Shown one piece after another: positions 11,201 through 23,495 of a stretch of 64,000 bases of DNA (positions are counted from its first letter, which is position 1; each line of letters opens with the position of its first letter). Where the stretch lies: NCBI GenBank assembly GCA_013397935.1, contig VZRN01001859.1, positions 1,210,268 to 1,274,267 of the forward strand, written 5' to 3'. The notes below the pieces were generated by a model. It was not told the origin of the DNA. It made no database searches and was given only the letters and a program-made list of their open reading frames with translations. Both the position numbers and the translations under genes were made by a program. The stretch comes from Dasyornis broadbenti (taxonomy: Eukaryota > Chordata > Aves > Passeriformes > Dasyornithidae).

Positions 11201-14162
11201 GTTCCCCAAATTGTCGCTGTTCCCCACAATACAGGACTTCAGCATACAAAAAGTCCCACCCTGTTTTGGGGTAAAAGGCTAACCAAAGCAAAGTTCATTA
11301 CTGGAGTCAGGAGCCCAGCTGATGAGCATTTGGAAGCCAGTGCCACACCCTGATGGGGGAGCAGGTAAGCAGCCAAGTCTGATGCATGTTGTGTGCATGA
11401 AAGCCAAATGTATTGCTGGTCTCTACCACACTATGATAACAGTAGAAGTGGAGTATGAAGTGCAGTAGAAATGGATGTAGATAGCCAAAGAGAGGAGACA
11501 GGATGGACTCTTATCTGTGTGAAAGTTACAGCATATGTCCTGATTCCAAAGTCTGTCCCTCGGGCACTGAATTTGGCACAGGTTAATTAATCAAAGACCA
11601 CCACAGGGCTTCATAACCTACTTGCTGAGCTCCACGTGCTTGTGAGGAAGCAGGAATGATGAGCAGCAGCAGCCTCACACTGGCGTGCTGAGATAAAGCT
11701 GCTGTTGTGCTGCCTGCAAAGCTTGTCCACACCACAGCCTGGACCGGCTGCAACATGTGGGGAGAATGCCTCTGCTTCTGCCCCTGCTCCCTGGGGAGTT
11801 TCTGGTCCTCCATCATGATGCATTTTCCTGCTGTCAGAGCTCCAACACTACAGCGATGCTGCTGCTGAGCCTTCAGCCAGCCTTCAGTTCTCTCTGGCGT
11901 GTAATTATAATTGCCTGCACTTTTAAATGACTATAGAAAATTGTGGTTTTGCTGACAATACAGGTGTGAAGTAAGTGTTGTCCTAGCTCACATTCTTTTA
12001 ACTGCTTAGTGTAAAGATTTTCATCTCTTTAAAATCACATCTGAAATTCTATTATTTCATATTGACAATTGAGTGTTCGCAAAAATCTGTTCCATTTCAC
12101 AGCTTCCTGATGATATAACTCCTTGATCTTCTGTAGCTCCTTTTTTTTCAGTCTCCAGATCCTAAACAACGTCTTTCAGTTTTAACATGGAAAAATTATA
12201 CTGGCCCAAAATGGAAAATTCTCAAGCACTAGCGGTAGTAACAACTATACACTCAGTCTTAGTTCAAGAGGCTATGACAGAAATAGATTTTGTCTTTCTG
12301 CAAGGTATTTGCTACTGGTTGAATTAAATAATGAACTGCAACAAAAAACTGCAAATGGAAGAGAATGGATTTATTATCAATATTAAATTGCAGCAGTGAA
12401 CATGAAATTTAAGTCCCTGCCATTGGATTAATCTATTAATACAATCACTGATTTGTAAGGATGGGGGATTTCCATCAATCATCATGTCTCTGGATGTCAT
12501 CGACCAAATCCAGTGCATGATGTTGAGCTTTGCTGGGCATGCTCTCTTTTAAGATTAGCTACATTAAATACAGTGTGAGTAAAACTAATGGGTTTTATGG
12601 ATTTAGAAAGCTGAGGTATTTCTGGTCCTGTCCACTGACTATACAGTCTGTAACCGGTTTTGGATTAGGTTATCAAGCAAGTTGATATTCTCTAGCAACG
12701 CAATAAAAAGTATTAACAGGAAGACCCTGCCTAGCTGAATATTCCCTTCTCTAAAACATTATTCCACAAGGACACTTCCACAAAACTTTCATTAACATCA
12801 GGGGAAGGTAAGGACATAGGGAGACATACAGCCTGAAGAACTGTAACATGCGTATACACTTACACAAGAATATACACCTTTCACACCTCTGCCCAGGAAG
12901 TGGAAATTTAGCAGAACAAGGATATTAAAAGTCATAACTGATCTTGTCAGGTAATCCAGACAATATTTAATTCTCCATCTCTTGGAAGAGAGGATTAGGA
13001 AACAGTTTTATAACTTGGGTGGGGAGAAACTGTTGGATTGCAATAAAGGTTCTGGACTGATGAAACAGCTCAGCATTTCTGAGTTCCTGTCTTGCTGGTT
13101 ATGACGTGGTTCTGCTCATGAGGATCCCAGCTGAAGCTCAAGAAGGCAGCAATAAGTTTCAAAGCCTTAGGGTCATTGCCAAAGGACTGGAGTGTTCTTG
13201 GACAGAAAATGAGTGAATGTAGCTGTCTCTAGTGTTCATATCTTCAGTCTTACTGCTGTGACTGCAGGAGCTGGTGGTATGGCTGTACCTGAGAAAGTCA
13301 AAGGCCCACTTTGAAGAGATTGGTTTGGGCATGAGGGATTAATACAAATGTAAGGCTCACATGTATCTGATAAAAAAATTGTCCCTGAATAGCCTAAACC
13401 TGAGTTTCCAAAAAATAAAGAATTTTTTTGAATTTTTTTTTTCACAGAAAATGTCACCTTTTCATCCAATAAACAAAATCTTAAAATCTGTATATTTCAA
13501 TAGAAAATAAACTTTTATTCAAGTAAATGACAGTTTCAGTGATTCAAGTTTTCATTTCCCTGGATGAGTCCAAATCTTCAGTTGAAATATGTTACTCAGA
13601 CATCCTGTGAGATTCTCTTGAAACATATGCTCCTTTTCCCTCTAAACAAGACAGTGTTACATCAAATAAATTTTTTCTAAAATTTTGACCTATGGGAAGT
13701 AGAGTAAGCTTTTAGGTATCTGAAACAGAACTCTGATAAGTCCCATCAAAATCTTTTATCTTTCCACCAGAAGGCTGGATGATCAGCTACACAGTACCTT
13801 GGAACTGTTGAAAGGCTTTTGCTAACTGGTAATCAGAGCCAGTTTGCCTACAATCATATTCAAAAGAGAAGATACACATCAAATCCAGACAGCTGGAAAA
13901 AAATCTCTAGGCTGTATAAGTGGAAGCCACAGTGCCTGAAGCAGCTTTTCATATCTTCCACCTCTACGAAATTTTCTTGTCTTCCAAGCTCTCATATGCT
14001 GCAGCCCCACGGAAACATTCATTTTCAAACATATATTTATATATCTACCCTGCCAAGGATAATGTTAGGACTCCAAAAGAAATGGATAATCATGCAACTT
14101 TGAATTCATTGCCAGTCTGTTGCCATCATGAGGAAGCAGCTTTCTCTTTTTTTGCCATTCAT
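8296..14162. other. Unique non-coding DNA, mostly AT-rich
   Basis: No gene or mobile element is recognisable. A 15-bp direct repeat with an internal perfect palindrome lies at 10065-10096 and is listed separately. Part of 10150-10430 is richer in GC and C-runs, but none of its open frames resembles a protein I know. A patch at about 11640-11880 is rich in CAG/CTG-type trinucleotides without forming a true array. Purine-rich sequence occurs at 10908-10945, and T/A homopolymers near 13425-13443. Confidence 0.55.
10065..10096. repeat. Two-copy 15-bp direct repeat containing a palindrome
   Basis: GATCCATATACCATA occurs at 10065-10079 and again at 10082-10096, a 17-bp period. The junction forms a perfect 14-bp palindrome, ATATGGATCCATAT, at 10077-10090, and a further CCATATGG-like piece follows at 10099-10106. 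It is most simply a small local duplication. No function can be assigned. Confidence 0.8.
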
Positions 14163-14732
14163 TGTTGAACTGGTTTTGTCTGGGGTAGAGTTCGCTTTCT
14201 TCACAGTGTCTGTATGGCTTTTGGGTTTGCACTGATGTAACAGAGAGATTTGTTATTGCTGAGCAGGGTTTGCACAGAGCCAAGGCCTTTTCAGCTCCTC
14301 ACCCCACCCCACCAGCGAGGGGCCGGGGGTTGCACAAGGACTTGGGAGGGGACACAGCTGGGACAGGTGACCCCACCCGACCAGAGGGATATCCCACACC
14401 ATCATGCTCAGCATAAAGAGCTGGGCAAAGAAGGGTGAATGGGGGTTGCTCAGAGTCTTGGCATTTCTCTTTCCAAGTTACCTCCATATGTGATGTAGCC
14501 CATGTTTCCTGGAGATGGCTGAACACCTTCCTACCCATGGGAAGTGGTGAATGCACTCCTTGTTTTGTTTTGTTTTGTTTTATTTGTGTGCAAGGATTCT
14601 GCTTTCCATATTCATCTCAACTCACGAGTTCTCTCACTTTTCTCCTTCTGATTTTCTCCCCACTCCCACAGAAGAGTGAGACAGCCAGTGGCTGTATGGA
14701 GCTTAGTTGCCAGCTGGGTTTAAACCACAATA
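14163..14732 (+). mobile_element. Solo LTR of an avian endogenous retrovirus (family A)
   Basis: A 570-bp block matches, from memory of avian genomes, a common ERV LTR. It opens with TGTTGAACTGGTTTTGTCTG and GGGTAGAGTT. The middle carries the promoter area, where the usual TATA element has become GCATAAAGAG (14411-14420), and then a (TGTTT)n stretch near 14561-14581. It closes with CAGCTGGGTTTAAACCACA. No gag, pol or env sequence flanks it and no partner LTR in the same orientation is nearby, so it is a solo LTR left by LTR-LTR recombination. The flanking five bases (TTCAT and ATTGT) no longer match, which suggests an old insertion. Another member of the family lies at 45489-46068, reversed. 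ERVL-like affiliation is an inference. Confidence 0.85.
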
Positions 14733-15441
14733 ATTGTGTATATCTTTATCAGAACAATTGTATTTATCCTGAGGAATCAAGGTATCACAAGATACCCTTG
14801 CCTTCCTTTCACATTGACGTCCCTGACAAAGTTATGGGATTAGACATAAGGAAAAGTACAAGGAATCTTGGTAATATGTCAGTGATTTAAACCACCTATC
14901 ATGTACTTTTGATGGTAGAAATGAATGCTGCTAAAAATTGCATGCATGTGATGTGTGGGGATACTGCTGGGTTTTGTGCATCTGTGACGGCCATGCAAAG
15001 TATTCAAACTGCCTGACTCCTCTCAAAATGATTCACTCTGTTTAACTAAATCTGAAAGAAATTGTGTGGCAGTACATGCATAATAGATATTTGTGCATTT
15101 CAAAAGATCATGCATATACTTTACCTAAAAGGCAAACACACATCAGCCCAGCAAGGCTAACAATGATTAATCATATTCTCATTTCCATCTATCTTCCAAG
15201 TTAATATGGTGGCAACATTGCTATTATCTGAAACTGAGCTAAGTCCACAGAGCTGCCTGCTCTGATTATTGATGGGCTGTGGCTTGATAAATATTTTAAC
15301 TCTTGAAAAAATCCAGTGCACCCTGAATTTTAATAACATTCAACCTTTCTCAAATCTTCGTAAAAAAAAATCCTCATACGGGCAAGAAACTGCAGCTCAT
15401 GAGACTATGCACAAAGTCTGAGTCATTGGTCAGACACAGCC
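14733..15441. other. Unique spacer between two solo LTRs
   Basis: AT-rich sequence with no retroviral internal region and no recognisable gene. Because the two neighbouring LTRs belong to different families and no viral coding sequence lies between them, this is host DNA rather than the inside of a provirus. Confidence 0.65.
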
Positions 15442-16469
15442 TGTGTTGGTTTTGCTCAGTCCAGTTTTTGCTGGGGGGGGGAGGGGGGGGCACCAAGATG
15501 GCTCCTGTATGAAGCTTCTCGAAGCTTTCACCATGATGGCTCTGAAGATGATGGACATGTTTCTGGCTGAGGCTGGGCCAATTAGGGATGTTGGTTATGC
15601 CTCTGTGATAACATATTTAAGAAGAAATCAAAACAATGGGTGCACACACTTCTTTTTAGCCAGAGCAGGAGGTGAGAATATGTGAGGGAAAACAACATCG
15701 AGACATGAAGGTCAGTGGAGAAGGAGGGGGAGGGGGTGCTCTAGGCACCGGAGCTGAGATTCCTCTGCAGGCTGTGGTGAGGCCTGTGATGGAGCAGCTG
15801 TGCCCCTGCAGCCCATGGGGTCCATGGGGGATGCAGAGATCCACTCGCAGCCCATGGGGAGGTGCCCCATGCCGGAGCGGGTGGATGCCTGGAGGAGGCC
15901 ATGGTCCAGAGGGAGTCCCAGTAGAAAGAGAGGCCTTGCTCCTGAGATGGAATGGCCTGGTCTTGGAAGTCTGTACCTCGTGGAAGAGGGACCGCACGCC
16001 ACAGCAGTTTAGGGAGGACTGTCTGCCCGTGGGGGAAAGCTCACATTGCAGCAGGTTCAGGCGAGCTGCTGCTTGTGAGATTGGGACCCACGGCTATGCA
16101 GAGGAAAAGACTCCTCTCCCTGAGCAGCAGCAGAAGATTTCAGTGATGAACTAACCTACCCCTGCCCCCCCATGCCTTGTCCCCCTGTGCTGCTGCAAGG
16201 AAGGAGGGAGGGGAGTGAACGGAGAAATGGTGTCTTTGAAGGTTTTATTTTACTTCTCATTTACTCCTCTGACCCAGTCAACAATAAATCACTTTGCAAC
16301 TTTAAGTTCAGCCAGTTTTGCCCTGAGTGCATCTTCTCACGGTTCCTTATCTCAACTCATGAGCCCTGTGTGTCTTAATTACTGTTCTCTCCTCTGCCCA
16401 ACTGTGGCAGGGGAGTGAGTGAGTAGATCTTGTGGGTGCCTGGCATTTGGCCAAGGTCAAACCACGACA
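15442..16469 (+). mobile_element. Solo LTR of a second avian endogenous retrovirus family (family B)
   Basis: A 1,028-bp LTR begins TGTGTTGGTTTTGC and ends GGTCAAACCACGACA. It keeps the expected layout: a TATA-like element in AACATATTTAAGAAG (core 15613-15621), a GC-rich middle with repeated AGCCCATGGGG-type units (about 15800-15900), a polyadenylation signal AATAAA at 16283-16288, and a terminal segment with CTTATCTCAACTCATGAGCC. The five bases before it are CAGCC and those after are CAACC, so a 5-bp target duplication survives with one transition. This agrees with integrase-mediated insertion followed by reduction to a solo LTR. A run of 9 G, one A and 8 G lies at 15473-15490. No viral genes are attached. 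Open frames inside it are accidental. Confidence 0.88.
15473..15490 (+). repeat. G-tract (G9-A-G8) inside the family B LTR
   Basis: Seventeen of eighteen bases are G. It sits near the 5' end of the LTR, in a spot that is G-rich in this LTR family, and has probably lengthened by slippage. It could in principle form a G-quadruplex; that is inference from base content only. Confidence 0.8.
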
Positions 16470-17394
16470 CAACCAAAGCAATGCAGGACAGAAATCTGGT
16501 TGGTAGAAATGCCACTGGTCTCCTCCAAAGCTAATGTATTTGATAACACCTTGAAGAGGACTACTTTGATCACTATGTACAAATTTGTCTAAGTGCTCTG
16601 AAAACATTTCAATGCTTTCCACTATTTCCCCATTACCTGGAAGGACAGAGAATGAAATACTCTCCCACTTCACTGGCAGCTATGATTACACCCAATGCAG
16701 AGAGAGCATGTTTCCTTGGCTGGAGTAGCTGTAACTCTGCCCTGCTCTTCTAATGACTTTATGGATATCCTGGTAGCTTTCTGCATATTGCCAGCCAAGG
16801 ACATCATATTCCCAGCACCAGCACTAACCTCATGGACCTCAGTAGCCTGAGGAAATCCCTTGCTGGAGCTCCACTTCCAGTCATCTCTGCAGAGTGGTAT
16901 GGTGACGAAAAAAACCAAACTGAGCAGCTCTGGGGAAGTTTGGAAACATGTTTATGCTTAGTTTTAGCAGATACTGCTGACCAGGTCTCCTTTCTGACTC
17001 CCACAGCTCTTGAGTAACACGTTTTGTGCTGACTACATAACATGCTGCAGGCACTTCCTCCCCTTACAAGTTTCCCTGTGAAATCCTTTGCAAATTTCAA
17101 AATTCCCTTCTTTATGTCCTGTCTCTGCAAGCAATGTCAGAGGCCACATAAATAACATGCCATGGGTCAGGGACCATGACTTTACACAGTGATGACATAT
17201 GCAGTCTGCATACCTAAATAAAAAATAACAGCAGCCTATGTATATGCCCAATGTAGGTTACTTCTGGAACTTAAAGTATTGTGGGAAAGTATTATATCCT
17301 TCCCATGGTTTTGCATTTTTTCTGAGGCCTTTCTAAAGGATGGGATAATGAACAAGACTAGCCTGAATGTAACTCTTCATCCGCTGCTGTTCTG
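16470..17394. other. Unique non-coding DNA between LTR and CR1 end
   Basis: Several short open frames overlap on both strands (the longest about 108 codons), but none has recognisable domains, and no viral gag, pol or env motif is visible even though an LTR abuts it. I see no gene here. Confidence 0.55.
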
Positions 17395-17484
17395 TAGGCT
17401 GGGGACAGGTGGTCACCTCTGGCTCTCCTATGGGAAAGGACTAGATGACCAATGTAGTTCCCTTCCAACTGAAATAGCTCTATT
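17395..17484 (+). mobile_element. CR1 LINE, extreme 3' end
   Basis: The block GGACTAGATGACC, then TTCCCTTCCAACTGAAATAG and a tail of ATTCC/ATTCT units matches the terminal part of CR1. Only about 90 bp is left, so this is a very short 5'-truncated copy or the remains of a decayed one. Its 3' tail runs directly into the pentanucleotide microsatellite that follows. Confidence 0.75.
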
Positions 17485-17641
17485 CCATTCTGTTCCATTC
17501 CATTCTATTCCATTCTATTCTATTCCATCCTACTCTGTTCTATGCTATGCTATTCCATTCTATTATATTCTGTTCTGTTCTATTCTGTTCTGTTCTGTTC
17601 TGTTCTGTTCTGTTCTGTTCTGTTCTGTTCTGTTCTGTTCC
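17480..17641 (+). repeat. Pentanucleotide microsatellite (TATTC/TGTTC)n grown from a CR1 tail
   Basis: About 160 bp of 5-bp units. The first half is a mixture of ATTCC, ATTCT and variants. The second half is pure: 11 uninterrupted TGTTC units cover 17586-17640, with two more at 17571-17580. The array contains no stop in one forward frame, which creates a spurious 133-codon open frame with an SVLFC repeat. Heterogeneity at the CR1-proximal end and purity at the distal end show that expansion happened mainly away from the element body. Confidence 0.95.
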
Positions 17642-20335
17642 AAAAAGGTGCCTAGGCTGCAAATTAGTGCTTGTCTGTGATTCCCCTGGCTGATTACCTC
17701 ACAGGCCCTGGTCCTCCACTCTGTTATCACATAGCAGGGCACTATTCATGCCTCTTATTTCTCCTGGACAGGGAACTCGTTCTCCTATTTCATGTGTTTT
17801 CAGACCAAAATCCCTCAATTTCAGAAATCAGAAATGAACCTTCATCAAAAATAAAATGTGGAGATGCAGTGATCCTACATAGGATGCAGCCCCAAGATCA
17901 GATGGGCAGCTACAAACACCCATTCATGGCACATCAGTTTTGCAATATCAACCAGAACTCACGAGAAACATTCCAAATTGTCATAACTCTCTCTCTCTCT
18001 TTTTTTTTTTAAGAGAGTTTAAGAGTTACACCCACTAAAAAGCTTAGCTTGTAATACTTCAAAGCATTTTATCTTCCCTGCTTTCAAGAACAAATTGAGT
18101 ATGCCACATTTCCCAGCAATATAAACTAACTTCATCTAGCAAAATGAAGTATGTTTTTAGTAAAAATAGGAATTTCCCTTTGCCCCTCATTAATTATCTG
18201 AATCCTAACCAAAGAATCCAGTGGTTTGTGTAAAATGGGGTAATGACTGTGATTTGAACTCTATTCCCATCCAGCTGGAGAACATCTTCTCTCTTCCTCA
18301 TCCAAAAAAACAAAAGAAAAAATCAGAAATGCCATCTCTGTCCTCCTGCTGTTTATTTCATCAATCATTCCCATTTGTGATAATGCTAGTTGACTTCTTC
18401 AGCAGGGTTCAAACAACACAGCTTTGGCCAATTTCATTATTCACAATGCACTTAGAAAGTCCACTTTATTCAGATGAGAGGATGGGGCTGTTCCATAGTA
18501 TATATTTAGCCTTCTAACATCTATAATGCCATGATGGCATAGGACCAGCATGGATAAATCTATGTGATTCCAGTTCCTGGAACAAGAGTAAAAACTGTCA
18601 GGGGACGGAAAAAACTGTTGCCAGAGTGTGCTGCTCTTCGATAAAGAGACCTAGTCAGCAGGGGTTTTTTTGGTACAAGTGTCTCTGCAAAGAAAATATG
18701 TTTCTGAAAATGACTGGCGAGAAGGGGCAATATTAATTTTTCTGTAACTTTTTGATCTACCACTAAGTTATTTCATTCCTAAGTTTTCATTTGTGCTTAG
18801 CCTTGTGGTTTAGCTCAATTTAAAAACAGCATGTACCTGCATGGGCTACTGTGGTACATAACAGTGACAGCAGTCTAGACTCCCTTGTATTTCCCTTTTC
18901 CCAAAAGCACAGTGTTCAGGGGAGAATACAGTCTAGATTGCTTGGTCCACCAAGAATAGAATGGGCATGAAGAAGCTGAGCTACCATTCCTATGCCAAAA
19001 CTCAGGTGCAAGTATTTTAAAAACAGTCTAAACTCAAAGCAAATGTTTAGACACAATTTTTAAATGTTTTGTTGTGACCATCACCTTTTTAGGATTCTTT
19101 TTCTTCCAGAATTTGTTACTCCAGTAATGCTTTTAGAGATAATTTTTGCATTTTTCACAATTTAGGGATACATAGCTATGTTAAAGTATGAGGGACTTTT
19201 GTTTTTTAATAGAAAAATCCAGTTTGCAGATCTGTTGGAAAACCTCAGCTTCTTAATAGTCACTAAAGAGGATTGTGTCAGAGGATTGTCTTCGGTCACA
19301 AATTGTATTCCTTCAGCAGCTGTTGAAATTAGGAGATCATCTAAGTCAGTTAAAATATCCTCCTAAGGTAACTTTTCTGTACTGAGCAGAACTGAATAGA
19401 ATTTTAATGTTGAATGTTATGTAAAATGAAAAAGAGTATATTCTAATGACTTTTCCCCCCCCGAATATGCATACGATACTGGCACATTTCTCCCAGATTA
19501 TCTCTTTTCCAAAAATAAACAAACAATTTCACACAGAATCTCCTTTGAATTTCAAAGGTTGTGATGGAAAAGAGAGGAGAGGACTAGATACCATATAGTT
19601 TTGCATAGAATTGGTTCAACACTCTCTAAGAAAAATAAGGCTATGTCATTAAGGATTTCTGCCCTTGAAAAAGGTATACATTTCAGCCATTTTTAAATTT
19701 TGCTTGTGTCCCAGACAGCTTCAAGCCTATTTTATGTTGATTTTGCTGGACAAGGGGTTTTAAAATACATTTTAGTTATGCCATTAGGTATCCTGGTAGG
19801 CAAAGAAAGCTATAGGAACAAAGTCAGACTGAGACAAAGCAAGAGTTTTGTACCTGAGCAAATATTTCCACACAGCCAAATAATTTAACCCACCAGAATT
19901 CAAATTTCCCATCTCCAGAACAGCTAATGATGTGGCTAATTCAAAATAATTTTCATTAACCACATGAACACTTTGATTTGGCTTCAGAATAACTTGAGAT
20001 AGTTATGTGTGAGTGTCCAAAAGGTATTCTTTATTACTATAAAGCCATACTAGCACGAGGCAATTGCCTTGAGCTGGACTGGACACAGCCATCATATAAG
20101 GTATTAGGAAACACAGATGAAAGTAATGAAGTTAATACGAACTGAAGCAATAAACCTGACATTCGACAGACATCATGCCATTTAAACTTATTTTCTTTCC
20201 TGTGAGATAACAGCGCCACAAGGGAATGCAAGATTTTTTCACTGAGGTGATATTAGTGGGATGTGGGAGATCAGATTTCAGACTTCTTACCGTAACTTTC
20301 CTAGATTTATTTACATCATGGGAAAATTCAGGACC
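17642..20335. other. Unique non-coding DNA
   Basis: No gene is recognised. A (CT)n run joined to a T-tract at 17985-18011 is followed by AAGAGAGTT, giving a short potential hairpin (AACTCTCT pairing with AGAGAGTT). Other homopolymers are short, including C8 near 19455. Open frames are under 115 codons and mutually overlapping. Confidence 0.55.
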
Positions 20336-20425
20336 ACTGAGGGTCACCTAGTTCAATTTCCTCCTCAAGTAGGGTCAGTTATGAGTTAAATCAGGCCAGG
20401 TCACTCATGGGTTTATCTTGTTCAA
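20336..20425 (-). mobile_element. Degenerate CR1 LINE relic
   Basis: The segment GAGGGTCACCTAGTTCAATT, then CTCCTCAAGTAGGGTCA and AAATCAGGCCAGGTCA resembles the reverse complement of the CR1 3' region (the usual 'catctagtccaa...ctgctcaaagcagggtca' block). It is heavily worn and has lost the extreme 3' end. The assignment rests on this short block, so boundaries are approximate. Confidence 0.55.
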
Positions 20426-23400
20426 CATTTTTCTACATTGATTAAATTCAGTGTATAAGCTTTAAAAAAAGAAAATTAATCTAATTGAAAAATCAGATTC
20501 TAACAAACTAAAAGAACCTCAAACCCAGCAAATCATGCCAAAAATTTTAAATCATCAATTTATATTAAAAAGCATGTTCTTTAATGGCTGCTGCTTCTGA
20601 AATAATTTTGTGGTGATGCCAGTTGCCATTACTTTACTGGCAGTGATGGCAGGTCTTTTGCTGCCTGGGGCCTGAGGTGAAGACTTAAGCTACTTTTTTT
20701 CTATGCTGTCCAGGATCAACCATAGACAAGATGTAGCTGAGTGGTGTTTCTTGGGAAAACAGCTTGAATGATGCTTATAGAACACGAATGAAAGGAGAAA
20801 ATTACATTAGAAATGTAGCACTTTGAAAACTTCTAGCAGTATTAATTCAGTCTGTGTCAGTCCTGATGTTATTCAAATCCATGCTGACTAGGAACACATC
20901 AGATGCAAACAAAAAGTAATCCCCACCATGCTTATTTTGTAGAGCATGGGGGTCTGAACTATGAAGTTGTGCTGATTTGGGACTTGAGGGGTTTCTAGGA
21001 GGTGCCCCCGCTCCTACTTTGATCAGAATTCACCAGGATTGGCCAAAGTCAACAACATAAATGTTTAACTTCTGGCTCTGTGCTCTGAGGAGTTACCAGG
21101 CTTAGTTATGGGATACCAGAAACCTAATTCAAAACCTGAACTTCCAGTTTCAGCTCTCATTTGTCCTCAGCTTAAAGCCAAATGCCTGTCCAACTCTAAT
21201 GTAGCTGAAAAGTTTAGCTCTCTTCCAAACCTTTCAGTATTCTATCAACTCCCGAATTACAAGTTTGAGTTTCCTCAACTTGCAGCAAAGATGTTGGTTA
21301 AAATGTGTGTTAGGCTTTGCCATTCAATCCTTCAGGGTAAGCAGATCCTACGGCACTCACCCTGAGTTTTACGAACACAGCCTTTCTTTGTCTGCCACTA
21401 ATGCAGTCCTGCAGCTTTTTGAAGATCCAACAAGGACACAGCATGTGCCAGCTAATAGTTTCCCCTTTCCCACTGCATGTGGGAAATATGTAAGTCTCCT
21501 TACTGAAAGTGTCGTGTTCTGTACTGTCACGGGGATAGAATTAAGTCTCACTTCAGCCTGAAGCCTTTTTTTTTAGATATAACAAGGCATCTAAAAGACG
21601 GGCTTTCAGAGTGGGGTAAAAACCATCTTTACGCTTACCACTGTTCTCTCACAAGCTACAGATGCACAGTTAGTCCTGAGTGCCCACACACCAGGCATTA
21701 AAATGCTATCCTGTGTGCAGGTGCTTGCCTTGGGGTAACACTGTGCATCACCCAGCCTGGATTCTGCTGGAGTCTGACCAGTGAGAACCACCCACACAGT
21801 CACTGAGCCAACAGATGAAATCCCATGCTGTCTCTCTTTGCCTTGTCCTCCTGAGCAGGGGCACCCAGACACGGGAAGCTCAGCAGAAGGTCTCGGCAGA
21901 GATGATAACATTAGCAGAGAGTGGTTCTCAAGCCATCCAGCCATGCACTTTCTGAAGCATCAAGCATTTCTATGGTGAGAGGTGAGAAGAACAAGTTACA
22001 TACTTCTCTCTGCTGCCCATTGGTATAATAGAGGAAGGGATTTTTCTGTTAGCTCTCACTTCACTTTCTTGACAGGCTGCAGCTGCAGTAATGAGTTGAT
22101 TTCAAGGTGAAAGAGGTGTCTAAGAGCTTTTGAAAGTCTCAGTGAAACCTTATCTGCCTACCCTTAAAAATGCGGCCCAAGGTCATGGGGCCACCAAGGT
22201 GGCAGACTTCCTCTGGGGTTCACCTCTGAACCACACTCATCAGGCACCTTTTCTGGGGAGGTATGTTAGTGAGTCTTATGTACTGTTAGGGCGAAACCAT
22301 GGTGATCCTGGAAAAAGCTCTGTCCTACAGCAACTGCCAGCTCCTCAATTCACTTTGTGCTAGAAAACACATATTCTTCTAGCTGGGGAAAATAGTTATA
22401 AAGTAGTGTGGTTGTAGAAATGAGTAATAAATTGTGTTCATTTGTCAAAAAGCGGAGCTTTCAGTTTCCTTGGAAACGGAACATTTTGTGGGTTTATGGT
22501 ACTGCACTCAGCAAAGACTGGCTGAGTCCTGTGTGGGTACATACCGGCCACAAAGGCCAGGCTCTCTTGGCTGAAAGTTTCAGTGTCTATTACATGTTTG
22601 GTAAAATACAGTTCAAATGACTGCTCTGACTGGGCAACTCAAACACCATAATGATGGGAAATTATTTTTTTCAGCAGAAATAAATGCAGTTAAAGGAAGA
22701 GAACATTATTTGAAATCTTCTCTGCTTAGTCACCTATGAACTTTGTATTTTATTTTATTGCAGAATAAAACTGTGGTCAGAATTCAGGTTTGATAGTTCT
22801 GTGATCCTCCTCTAAGCAGCCAAAATACCAGCCAAACTCACTATTTTCATCTCTGGACAGAAACAAAAATCAAGACTTAGTAATTACAGTATAACCATAC
22901 TGTAAGTAAGACAAAAAGTTATTCTCATTAAAACAATATTTAAGAAACTAGCAAATAGTAAAGTCCTTAAAGTCGGGGACAGGACCCTAAAGGCTCACAG
23001 AAATAACATCCTGCCACCCTTCGTCTCCTCGGGGCCTCCAGACTCATAACATTTTTCCTTATAAATCCCCTTCACTTCCAGTTATCCAACAAGATGGATC
23101 TAGCCTGTGGATAAAGTATTGGTCGGAACTACTTCACCCTCTAAGGCTGTAATACCTAAAAGCTGTCAGCAACACTTGTCACCAAATATTCACTCTGCTC
23201 AGAGCCAGAAATACATTCAGTTTTAACAAGGGCCAGCAGCAGTTTGGGAACACTCTCAGGGCACAAGAGCACTTCTCCTCAGCAGCTGTACAGCCCATAG
23301 TGTCAAATAGTTTTTCCAAGCACCATGTTAAAGACTAAAAAATACCATTTTCTTTTTCCATTTGTCTTGGTCCATCACCCTACCATGTAGTGTTTCAGCC

Positions 23401-23495
23401 CAGTCTGCAGGAAGAATGTGAACTGGAGGTTTCAGTATAATTCAGACTTTTAAGCCTGAGGAGCAAAGCACATAGTTAAAGGATGTGACAAGGGA
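20426..23495. other. Unique non-coding DNA
   Basis: Unrecognised sequence of mixed composition. Several overlapping open frames of 60-112 codons occur at 21100-21980 and 22130-22620; none shows a domain, signal peptide or motif I can defend, and they lie on both strands of the same DNA. I see no gene. Confidence 0.5.

Noticed and set aside
15656..16154. Overlapping open frames of 96-160 codons on both strands
   Set aside because: They lie inside the GC-rich middle of a solo LTR, a non-coding control region, and reflect low stop frequency in GC-rich DNA.
16470..17250. Possible retroviral internal sequence next to the family B LTR
   Set aside because: The five bases after the LTR match those before it, so host DNA begins at 16470, and no gag, pol or env motif is visible.
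17279..17680. 133-codon plus-strand open frame with an SVLFC repeat
   Set aside because: It is produced by the stop-free (TGTTC)n microsatellite on a CR1 tail, not by a gene.
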